Source: Oscillospiraceae bacterium
GTDB lineage: Bacteria > Bacillota > Clostridia > Oscillospirales > Oscillospiraceae
Assembly (NCBI GenBank): GCA_902802215.1
Contig: CADCLH010000093.1
Span: forward strand, 1 to 7,196
Direction: 5' to 3'
DNA length: 7,196 bases
Position numbers and translations under genes: made by a program
Shown: piece after piece, positions 1-6,084 of the stretch
How the letters are laid out: every line of letters begins with the position of its first letter
Position numbering within the stretch: position 1 is the stretch's first letter
Notes under the pieces: generated by a model
What the model was told of the DNA's origin: nothing
The model's database searches: none
Seen by the model: the letters and a program-made list of their open reading frames with translations, nothing else

Positions 1-16
1 GAAAAGAGAGGATTTT

Positions 17-1420
17 ATGAGCAACACACTCGTCGGCATTCTCGGTCTTCTGACCATCGTCGCCATCGTCGTCACCCTGTTCAAGAGCAAGACCCAGCCC
101 GCCATCGCCTTCATCGTATGGCCCTCGATCCTCGCGCTGATCCTGGTGCTCGGCGGCCGCCACAGCTTCGACAACATCGCCGCCATGATCAAGGCCGGCT
201 TCAACTCCACCGGCCCGACCGCTGCCCTGTTCGTGTTCAGCGTGCTCTACTTCGGCATCATGACCGACGCGGGCATGTTCGACGTCATCATCGGCAAGCT
301 GATGAAGCTGGTGGGCGACAACGTCATGGGCGTCGCGCTCGTCACCTGCATCATCGCGCTGGTCGGCCACCTCGACGGCGGCGGCGCCTCCACCTTCTGC
401 ATCGTGGTCCCCGCCATGCTGCCGGTCTACAAGCGCATGCACATGCGCCCGACCACGCTGCTGCGCATCGCGGTGCTGTCGATGGGCGTTCTGAACCTCA
501 TGCCCTGGGCCGGCCCCACCATGCGCGCGGCCTCCGTTCTCGGCATTGAGGCCGGTCAGCTCTGGAAGACCATCCTGCCCATCCAGATCTTCGGCATCGT
601 CCTGGCTCTGGCCCATGCGGCTTTCGCCGGCTGGCAGGAGAAGCGCCGCGGCGCCGGCCTGCACGGCAAGCTCGCCGAGACCGAGGGCACCGTGGAGCTG
701 CAGGAGACGGCCGAGGAGGCCGCGGTCGAGAACGAGCTGGCCCGCCCGAAGCTCTTCCTGTTCAACGTCCTGCTGACCGTCGCCATCATCGCCATGCTCA
801 TCTGGGACGTGTTCCCCAGCTACTTCCCGTTCATGGTCGGCGTTGCCGTGGCCCTGTTCGTCAACTACGGCTTCACCGCCAAGATGCACAAGAAGATCAT
901 CAACCTCCATGCCGGTCCCGCTCTGATGATGTGCTCGACCCTGATGGGCGCCGCCGTTCTGATGGGCATCCTGACCTCCAGCATGGGCGCCGACGGCAAG
1001 GTCATCTCCGCCAAGGTCATGGAGCTGCCCGAGGACGCGCTGCCCTCCGTGGTCCGCTGCCTCGCCAACATCGTCGCCGGCTTCCTGCCCGAGGCGCTCG
1101 GCAAGGCGCTGCCTCTGGTCATCGGCGTGCTGTCCGTGCCTCTGGCCCTCGCCTTCGATACCGACTCCTACTTCTACGGCATGCTGCCCGTCGTCATCGG
1201 CATCGGCCAGGCCTTCGGCGTCAACGCCCTGCCCATCGCCGTCGCGATGGTGGTCTGCCGCAACTGCGCCACCTTCATCAGCCCCATGGTCCCCGCGACC
1301 CTGCTCGGCATCGGCCTTGCCGATATCGACATCAAGGACCACATCAAGGCGAGCTTTATGTACGTCTGGGTCTTCTCGATCCTGTGCATGCTGTTCGCCG
1401 TGGTGGTCGGCATCATGTAA
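17..1420 (+). CDS. CitMHS-family citrate (citrate-divalent metal) transporter
   Basis: Inner-membrane secondary transporter of 467 residues, by family expected to import citrate, usually as a metal-citrate complex with protons. Hydrophobic segments are visible at about residues 4-22, 28-46, 66-84, 103-117, 121-137, 148-165, 184-204, 248-264, 269-285, 299-320, 345-377, 386-412, 418-434 and 446-466, split by a charged, Glu-rich cytoplasmic loop at about 205-246. Motifs that fit CitMHS proteins are GHLDGGGAST (117-126), NLMPWAGPTMRAA (160-172) and FDTDSYFYGMLPV (380-392). The length is slightly above the usual ~430-450, mostly because of the central loop. The ATG at 17 is supported by an AGAGAGGA ribosome site 5 bases upstream. 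The next genes mature citrate lyase and remove oxaloacetate, which makes citrate the likely substrate. Metal preference (Mg-type or Ca-type) cannot be read from the sequence. Every lysine codon is AAG, consistent with high expression. Confidence 0.88.
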   Translation: MSNTLVGILGLLTIVAIVVTLFKSKTQPAIAFIVWPSILALILVLGGRHSFDNIAAMIKAGFNSTGPTAALFVFSVLYFGIMTDAGMFDVIIGKLMKLVGDNVMGVALVTCIIALVGHLDGGGASTFCIVVPAMLPVYKRMHMRPTTLLRIAVLSMGVLNLMPWAGPTMRAASVLGIEAGQLWKTILPIQIFGIVLALAHAAFAGWQEKRRGAGLHGKLAETEGTVELQETAEEAAVENELARPKLFLFNVLLTVAIIAMLIWDVFPSYFPFMVGVAVALFVNYGFTAKMHKKIINLHAGPALMMCSTLMGAAVLMGILTSSMGADGKVISAKVMELPEDALPSVVRCLANIVAGFLPEALGKALPLVIGVLSVPLALAFDTDSYFYGMLPVVIGIGQAFGVNALPIAVAMVVCRNCATFISPMVPATLLGIGLADIDIKDHIKASFMYVWVFSILCMLFAVVVGIM

Positions 1421-1441
1421 TTTCCGTCGCAAGCCCATTTT

Positions 1442-1473
1442 CTCCCTCCGCCGGAGCTCTCCGGCGGAGGGAG
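1442..1473 (+). promoter_or_regulatory. Perfect intercistronic hairpin between transporter gene and citC
   Basis: Bases 1442-1456 (CTCCCTCCGCCGGAG) are the exact reverse complement of 1459-1473, with two bases between them, so the RNA would fold as a very stable GC-rich stem of about 13-15 bp with a tight loop. It begins 22 bases after the transporter stop and ends 7 bases before the citC ribosome site. No U-tract follows the stem (the next bases are cccgaacgagg), so it does not look like a standard intrinsic terminator. It may protect the 3' end of the transporter message, attenuate read-through or serve as a processing site. The structure is seen; the role is inferred. Confidence 0.6.
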
Positions 1474-1480
1474 CCCGAAC

Positions 1481-1486
1481 GAGGTG
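1481..1486 (+). promoter_or_regulatory. citC ribosome binding site that decides the start
   Basis: GAGGTG lies 6 bases before the ATG at 1493. The same bases contain an in-frame GTG at 1484 that would lengthen the protein by three residues (MNP). The only purine-rich stretch that could serve the GTG is GGAGG at 1466-1470, which is 13 bases away and buried in the right arm of the hairpin. ATG 1493 is therefore preferred. Confidence 0.6.
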
Positions 1487-1492
1487 AATCCC

Positions 1493-2530
1493 ATGGCCGC
1501 TTCCCTGAGCGCGATCTCTCCGCGCGACACGCGCACCCAGCTTCAGATGGACGAGCTGCTCCGGCAGGAGGGCATCCGCCGCGACCGCAATCTCGACTAC
1601 AGCTGCGGTGTCTTCGACGACGGCGAGCTGATCGCCGTCGGCAGCAGCTTTCACAACACGCTGCGCTGCCTGGCCGTCTCCTCCGCCCACCGGGGCGAGG
1701 GGCTGATGAACCAGGTCGTCAGCCATCTGCTGGAGCGCCAGGTCGAGCAGGGCAACAGCCATGTTTTTCTGTATACCAAGGTCAAAAACGACCGCATTTT
1801 CAAGGATCTCGGCTTCTATGAGATCGCCCGCGCCGGGGACGAGCTGGTCTTTCTGGAGAACCGGCGCGACGGCTTTTCGCGCTACCTGCGCGCGCTGGAG
1901 AAAACGAAGCGCCCGGGCCGCAGCGCCGCCGTCGTGATGAACGCCAACCCCTTCACCCTCGGCCACCGCTTTCTGGTGGAGACCGCCGCAAAGGAGAACG
2001 ACTGGGTGCACCTGTTCCTGCTGAGCGAGGAGGCGGGCCCCATCCCCTTCGCCGTGCGCAAAAAGCTCGTGCGGGAGGGCACGGCCGATCTCGAAAACGT
2101 GATCCTGCACGACTCGGGCCCCTACATCATCTCCTCCGCCACCTTCCCAAGCTATTTTCTGCGCGACGAGGACGCGGCCATCCTGGCCCACGCGGAGCTC
2201 GATCTCGCCGTATTCGCGAAGATCGCGCAGACCCTCGGCCTGTCGTCCCGCTACGCGGGCGAGGAAAAGAGCAGCCACGTCACCGCGCTCTACAACGAGA
2301 CCATGGCGCGCGCGCTGCCGGAGGCGGGTCTTCGCTTCTGCGAGATTCCCCGCCTCGGCGTCGGGGGGGAGACCGTCAGCGCCAGCACCGTGCGTCAGGC
2401 CATCCACGACGGCGAGCTCGAACGCTTCCGCCACCTCCTGCCCGAGACGACGTACCGGTTTTTCATGAGCGCGGAGGCCGCGCCCGTCGTGGCCGCGATC
2501 CGCGCCATGCCGGACCCCCGGCACTACTGA
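1493..2530 (+). CDS. citC: [Citrate (pro-3S)-lyase] ligase (citrate lyase acetylating enzyme)
   Basis: Cytosolic enzyme that uses ATP and acetate to acetylate the thiol of the prosthetic group on the citrate lyase acyl carrier protein, switching the lyase on. From ATG 1493 the protein has 345 residues, normal for CitC. Residues ~35-125 form a GNAT-like acetyltransferase domain (LAVSSAHRGEGL at 60-71 resembles its acyl-CoA loop). Residues ~144-330 form the nucleotidyltransferase domain: NANPFTLGH (150-158) is the HxGH-type ATP-binding motif, followed by YIISSATFPSYFLRDE (211-226), YAGEEKSSHVTALYN (254-268) and VSASTVR (295-301), all characteristic of CitC. The gene sits 72 bases after the transporter and 3 bases before citXG, implying co-transcription. 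Unlike in many cit operons, no citDEF follows it. Codon use is less biased than in the transporter and decarboxylase genes (some AAA, GAA and TTT). Identification is firm; only the exact start (alternative GTG 1484) is open. Confidence 0.93.
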   Translation: MAASLSAISPRDTRTQLQMDELLRQEGIRRDRNLDYSCGVFDDGELIAVGSSFHNTLRCLAVSSAHRGEGLMNQVVSHLLERQVEQGNSHVFLYTKVKNDRIFKDLGFYEIARAGDELVFLENRRDGFSRYLRALEKTKRPGRSAAVVMNANPFTLGHRFLVETAAKENDWVHLFLLSEEAGPIPFAVRKKLVREGTADLENVILHDSGPYIISSATFPSYFLRDEDAAILAHAELDLAVFAKIAQTLGLSSRYAGEEKSSHVTALYNETMARALPEAGLRFCEIPRLGVGGETVSASTVRQAIHDGELERFRHLLPETTYRFFMSAEAAPVVAAIRAMPDPRHY

Positions 2531-2533
2531 GCG

Positions 2534-3895
2534 ATGCGGGAAATCACACTCACTGAGGTGCTGGACGCGCGGGAGGCGCGGGCAGCTCGGCAGCGGGAGC
2601 TGCTGGGGGCCTTCTCCCGTCCGCTCGTCTCCTTCACGCTGAACATCCCGGGTCCCGTCAAGGACTCCCCGCTGATCCGCCGCGGCTATTTCGAGGGCTG
2701 CGCGCGGCTGGACGCCGCGCTGGACGAGGCGGGCATGCCGGTCCTGCACCGCGAGCCGAAGCTCGCCCCCACCGGGCCGGAGCTGTTTGTGTGCGTCGAC
2801 GCGGACGCGAAGGCGCTCAAGGCGCTGTGCCTTGCGATCGAGGACCGCGACGCGCTCGGGCGGCTGTTTGATCTGGACGTGCTCACCCCGGACGGGAAGA
2901 AGCTCGAGCGCAGCCTGCCCCGCCGCTGCCTCGTCTGCGGCAAACCCGGGCGGGACTGCGCCTCCCGCCGCCTCCACAGCGTGCCGGAGCTCCAGAGCGC
3001 CGTGCGGAAGCTCCTCACGGACGCGCTCTTTTCCGTCGACGCGGCCCGCGTCTCGGAGCTCTGCACCCGCGCGCTCATCGAGGAGGTCGAGACCACGCCC
3101 AAGCCGGGGCTGGTGGATCTGAACAACAACGGCGCGCACCGGGACATGACGCCCGACACCTTCCGCCGCAGCGCCGAGGCCCTGCGCGATTACTGGGGCG
3201 ACTGCTTCCGCATCGGCGTCCGGCATCGGGCGGACGCACCGGAGGCCTGCTTCACGCTCCTGCGTTCTCGCGGCGCGGAGGCCGAGCGCGCCATGTTCGC
3301 CGCGACCGGCGGCGTCAACACCCACAAGGGCGCGATCTTCACGCTCGGGACCGTCTGCGCCGCGATCGGCAGGCTCTGGTCCGCAGGCGCGCCCTGCCGC
3401 GATCCGAAGCGCATCGCCGCGGAGGCGGCGGCGCTCTGCAAAGCCGCCGTGGCGGCGGACTTCGCCGCGGTCCGGAAGCGCGGGACCCCCCGCAGCGCCG
3501 GGGAGCGCCTGTATCTGGAATACGGGCTCGAGGGCGTCCGCGGAGAGCTTGCATCCGGTCTGCCCGGCGTGATAGAATATGCGTTGCCGGAGCTCGTTTC
3601 CGGCCTCTCGGACGGGCTCAGCCGCAACGACGCGGGCGTCGTCGCCCTGCTGCGGCTCATCTCCCGCGGGACCGACAGCAATCTCGTCGCCCGCGGCGGC
3701 CCGACCGAGGCCGCTCTGGCCGCAGCCGGGGCCGCGGCTCTGCTGCCCCGCCCCTCCATGGAGGCGGTGCGGGCCTTCGACCGGGAACTGATCGAACGGA
3801 ACCTCTCCCCCGGCGGCAGCGCCGATCTTCTCTCCGTCAGCTATTTTCTGTACGATTGGGAGCGCGGCGCGCTTCCGTCACAGGAGTGCAAATAG
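2534..3895 (+). CDS. citXG: CitX-CitG fusion: citrate lyase prosthetic-group synthase and transferase
   Basis: Bifunctional cytosolic protein of 453 residues. The N-terminal part (1 to ~165) is CitX, apo-citrate lyase phosphoribosyl-dephospho-CoA transferase, which attaches the prosthetic group to the acyl carrier subunit. It shows VSFTLNIPGPVK (32-43), EDRDALGRLFDLDV (103-116) and the Cys-rich CLVCGKPGRDCASRRLHS (132-149). The C-terminal part (~172-453) is CitG, which makes triphosphoribosyl-dephospho-CoA from ATP and dephospho-CoA. It shows VETTPKPGLVDLNNNGAHRDM (185-205), GGVNTHKGAIF (259-269), GLEGVRGELASG (331-342) and SRGTDSNLVARGG (377-389). The length matches the sum of the separate enzymes, and such fusions are known in other citrate fermenters. 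No stop or frame break lies at the junction, so the fusion looks genuine. The ATG follows the citC stop by 3 bases with only a weak ribosome site, so translation is probably coupled. Glycine GGG and rarer codons are more common here than in neighbouring genes. Confidence 0.93.
   Translation: MREITLTEVLDAREARAARQRELLGAFSRPLVSFTLNIPGPVKDSPLIRRGYFEGCARLDAALDEAGMPVLHREPKLAPTGPELFVCVDADAKALKALCLAIEDRDALGRLFDLDVLTPDGKKLERSLPRRCLVCGKPGRDCASRRLHSVPELQSAVRKLLTDALFSVDAARVSELCTRALIEEVETTPKPGLVDLNNNGAHRDMTPDTFRRSAEALRDYWGDCFRIGVRHRADAPEACFTLLRSRGAEAERAMFAATGGVNTHKGAIFTLGTVCAAIGRLWSAGAPCRDPKRIAAEAAALCKAAVAADFAAVRKRGTPRSAGERLYLEYGLEGVRGELASGLPGVIEYALPELVSGLSDGLSRNDAGVVALLRLISRGTDSNLVARGGPTEAALAAAGAAALLPRPSMEAVRAFDRELIERNLSPGGSADLLSVSYFLYDWERGALPSQECK
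3549..3578 (+). promoter_or_regulatory. Possible internal promoter within citXG, upstream of the decarboxylase genes
   Basis: A -35-like TTGCAT (3549-3554), an 18-base spacer and an extended -10-like TGATAGAAT (3570-3578, five of six matches to TATAAT plus the TGn element) lie in the sense direction. The site is a small AT-rich island in GC-rich coding sequence and falls on rare-looking codons (ATA, GAA, TAT, then TTG at residues 347-351). It could give the oad genes separate transcription about 340 bases upstream of oadA. This rests on motif matching by eye only. Confidence 0.22.
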
Positions 3896-3925
3896 AGGAA
3901 TATTTCACATAAAGAGGAGGATTGT

Positions 3926-5308
3926 ATGAAGAAAGTACAGTTTACCGAAACCATCCTGCGCGACGCAAACCAGAGCCTGGTGGCCACCCGTCTCGGCTAC
4001 GACCAGTTCGAGCCGATCCTCGAGACCATCGACAAGGCGGGGTTTTATTCCGTGGAGTGCTGGGGCGGCGCCACCTTCGACGTCTGCCTGCGCTTTCTGA
4101 ATGAGGACCCCTGGGAGCGCCTGCGCAAGATCCGGGCCAAAATGCCCAACACCAAGCTGCAGATGCTGCTCAGAGGCCAGAACATTCTGGGCTACAAGCA
4201 CTACAGCGACGACGTGGTGCGCCGCTTCGTGCGCGCCGCGGTCCGCAACGGCATCGACATCATCCGCATCTTCGACGCCCTCAACGACCTGGACAACCTC
4301 CGCGTCGCCGTTGAGGAGACCGTCAAGTCCGGCGCCATGGCCTCCGGCGCCATCTCCTACACCACCTCCCCGGTCCACACGCTGGACAAGTATGTCGAGA
4401 TGGTCAAGGAGCTCAAGGAGATGGGCGTCGGCTCCATCTGCATCAAGGACATGGCCGGCATCCTCTCGCCGCAGCCCGCCTATGATCTCGTCTCCGCGAT
4501 CAAGGACGCGGTGGACCTGCCCGTCGTGGTCCACACGCACTGCACCCCGGGTCTGGCCTTCATGACCTACCTCAAGGCCGTCGAGGCCGGGGCCGACGTC
4601 ATCGACACCGCGATCTCCCCCTTCTCCGGCGGCACCAGCCAGCCCGCGACCGAGACGCTCGAGTACACCTTCCGCGAGATGGGCTACGACACCGGTCTGG
4701 ACCCCGAGATCCTGCATCAGATGGCCGACTTCTTCAAACCCATCCGGGCCGATTTCCTCGCCGACGGAACGCTCAACCCGATCTCCATGGCCACCGATAC
4801 CCAGTGCCTGACCTACCAGATCCCGGGCGGCATGCTCTCGAACCTGCTCAGCCAGCTCAAGATGCTCGGCAAGCTCGACAAGTTCGACGAGGCCCTGCTC
4901 GAGACCCCGCGCGTGCGCGCCGACATGGGCTATCCCCCGCTCGTCACCCCGACCTCCCAGCTCGTGGGCACCCAGGCCGTGCAGAACGTGCTGGCCGGGG
5001 AGCGCTACAAGAACGTGGGCGCCGAGATGAAGGCCTACTGCCGCGGCGAGTACGGCAAGACCCCCGCGCCCATCGACCCCGAGGTCCGCGCCAAGATCCT
5101 CGGCGGCGACAAGCCCATCGAGGGCCGCTTTGCCGAGACCCTGCCCGCCGACCTGTACGAGAAGGCCGCCGCCGAGCTCGGCGACACCGCCAGGTGCGAG
5201 GAGGACGTGCTCAGCTACATCTCCTTCCCGCCCGTGGCCGAGAAGTTCTTCGCCGAGCGCAAGGCCGCCGAGGAGAAGAAGGTCCGTTACTCCATCGAGA
5301 AGCTCTAA
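3926..5308 (+). CDS. oadA: Oxaloacetate decarboxylase alpha subunit, carboxyltransferase domain only
   Basis: Cytosolic TIM-barrel carboxyltransferase of 460 residues that moves the carboxyl group of oxaloacetate onto carrier-bound biotin, leaving pyruvate. RDANQSLVATR (12-22) carries the metal-ligand Asp13. CIKDMAG (172-178) carries Lys174, the position of the carbamylated active-site lysine. VHTHCTPG (202-209) supplies metal ligands His203 and His205. SPFSGGTSQPATE (231-243), PGGMLSNLLSQLK (300-312) and LVTPTSQLVGTQAV (339-352) are standard for the OadA/PycB/transcarboxylase-5S family. Enterobacterial OadA (~590-600 residues) continues into a Pro/Ala linker and biotin domain. Here the protein stops after the helical conserved region, and the biotin domain is a separate gene two positions downstream. 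The ATG has an excellent site (AAGAGGAGG, 3912-3920, 5 bases away). PycB and transcarboxylase 5S are homologous alternatives, but the adjoining OadB pump and cit genes favour oxaloacetate decarboxylase. Confidence 0.92.
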   Translation: MKKVQFTETILRDANQSLVATRLGYDQFEPILETIDKAGFYSVECWGGATFDVCLRFLNEDPWERLRKIRAKMPNTKLQMLLRGQNILGYKHYSDDVVRRFVRAAVRNGIDIIRIFDALNDLDNLRVAVEETVKSGAMASGAISYTTSPVHTLDKYVEMVKELKEMGVGSICIKDMAGILSPQPAYDLVSAIKDAVDLPVVVHTHCTPGLAFMTYLKAVEAGADVIDTAISPFSGGTSQPATETLEYTFREMGYDTGLDPEILHQMADFFKPIRADFLADGTLNPISMATDTQCLTYQIPGGMLSNLLSQLKMLGKLDKFDEALLETPRVRADMGYPPLVTPTSQLVGTQAVQNVLAGERYKNVGAEMKAYCRGEYGKTPAPIDPEVRAKILGGDKPIEGRFAETLPADLYEKAAAELGDTARCEEDVLSYISFPPVAEKFFAERKAAEEKKVRYSIEKL

Positions 5309-5323
5309 GCAGGAGGAAGCGCC

Positions 5324-5683
5324 ATGATCGATCTGGTAAACATCTCCGTCCCCAACGCCGCGGGCTACGCCCTGCTCGGCTACCTCGTCGTGTTTCTGGG
5401 GCTCGTGATGCTGATGCTGGTCATCTTCCTCATGGGCAGGATCATGACCCGCAAGAAGGCGGCCCCCGCGCCTGCTCCGGCCGCCGCCGCTCCGGCTGCC
5501 GCTCCGGCGGCGCCGCCCGTCAAGGCGGACCCGGCTCCCGGCACCGCGGGCGAGTTCAAGCTCTACGACACCGATCCCCGCGCCGCGGCCATGTGCATGG
5601 CCATCGTAGCCGACACCCTCGGCAAGCCGCTCAACGAGCTGCGCTTTATTTCCATCAGGGAGGTCAAAGAAGATGAAGTATAA
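5324..5683 (+). CDS. oadG: OadG/delta-type small membrane subunit of the sodium-pump decarboxylase
   Basis: Small subunit of 119 residues expected to anchor the soluble carboxyltransferase and biotin carrier to the membrane beta subunit. One transmembrane helix spans about residues 13-38, followed by the basic stop-transfer MTRKK (41-45) that places the C-terminus in the cytosol. Then come a Pro/Ala linker (46-72) and a conserved C-terminal segment, about 77-117, with AAAMCMAIVADTLGKPLNELRFISI. The size is closer to the delta subunits of methylmalonyl- and glutaconyl-CoA decarboxylases (~107-115) than to the ~80-residue enterobacterial OadG. AGGAGG (5311-5316) lies 7 bases before the ATG, and the gene starts 15 bases after oadA. 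Its end overlaps the biotin carrier gene by 11 bases, suggesting coupled translation and stoichiometric production. The assignment rests on topology, C-terminal motif and position, since this family is poorly conserved. Confidence 0.85.
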   Translation: MIDLVNISVPNAAGYALLGYLVVFLGLVMLMLVIFLMGRIMTRKKAAPAPAPAAAAPAAAPAAPPVKADPAPGTAGEFKLYDTDPRAAAMCMAIVADTLGKPLNELRFISIREVKEDEV

Positions 5684-6074
5684 GGTCACGCTGAACAACC
5701 GCGTTTATGAGGTCGAGGTCGAGCAGGGCGAGGCCATGCTCGTCGACGAGTACGAGCTCAAGGCTCCCGCCGCTCCCGCGCCTGCCGCCGCACCTGCGCC
5801 TGTCGCGGCCGCCGCTCCTGTTGCCGCCGCTCCTGCGCCCGCCGCGGGCGCCGTCGCCGCGGGCGAGGTCGTCAAGAGCCCGATGCCCGGCAACATCCTC
5901 AAGATCAACGTCGCGCAGGGCCAGCAGGTCAAGGAGGGCGATGTGCTCATCATCCTCGAGGCCATGAAGATGGAGAACGAGGTCGTCTCCACCAAGTCCG
6001 GCACCGTCGCCCAGATCCTGGTCAGCAAGGGCGCTGTCGTGGAGACCGATTCGCCGCTCGTCGTGATCGCATAA
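5673..6074 (+). CDS. Biotin carrier protein (gamma-type) of the sodium-pump decarboxylase
   Basis: Biotin-bearing carrier of 133 residues that shuttles the carboxyl group from OadA to OadB. Residues 1-30 form a short beta-rich N-terminal region (MKYKVTLNNRVYEVEVEQGE). A flexible Ala/Pro linker (31-63) follows, and a biotinyl/lipoyl domain occupies 64-133. EAMKMEN (96-102) is the canonical biotinylation motif, with Lys99 the expected attachment site. KSPMPGNILKINV (68-80) and the Gly near 89 are also typical of biotinyl domains. The layout is that of GcdC/MmdC-type carriers. It starts inside the 3' end of oadG; AGGGAGG (5657-5663) is the ribosome site, 9 bases away. It takes the place of the C-terminal domain missing from OadA. 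It could in principle serve another carboxylase, but no biotin carboxylase is present in the window. Confidence 0.92.
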   Translation: MKYKVTLNNRVYEVEVEQGEAMLVDEYELKAPAAPAPAAAPAPVAAAAPVAAAPAPAAGAVAAGEVVKSPMPGNILKINVAQGQQVKEGDVLIILEAMKMENEVVSTKSGTVAQILVSKGAVVETDSPLVVIA

Positions 6075-6084
6075 GGGGGCGCTT

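Noticed and set aside
1442..1473. Intrinsic terminator after the transporter gene
   Set aside because: The stem is strong, but there is no U-tract downstream on the plus strand; on the minus strand the following bases are A-rich, not T-rich.
931..1821. A 296-codon plus-strand frame running from the transporter into citC
   Set aside because: It is Arg/Pro/His-rich out-of-frame shadow sequence crossing two real genes and their intergenic hairpin.
3896..3913. Promoter in the AT-rich gap just before oadA
   Set aside because: TATTTCACATAAA has some -10-like character, but it lies directly against the ribosome site with no room for a leader and no -35 partner was seen.
3926..5308. Pyruvate carboxylase subunit B or transcarboxylase 5S
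   Set aside because: These are homologous, but no biotin carboxylase or 12S-type gene is in the window, while a Na+-pump beta subunit and small membrane subunit follow directly.
4804..5676. A 290-codon plus-strand frame across the oadA-oadG junction
   Set aside because: It is Arg-rich shadow translation overlapping two confirmed genes in another frame.
3905..5698. A 597-codon open frame on the minus strand opposite oadA and oadG
   Set aside because: It is a codon-phase artefact of GC-rich coding DNA: the plus strand encodes well-recognised proteins throughout, and the antisense translation is Gly/Val/Leu/His/Glu-rich with no recognisable domain.
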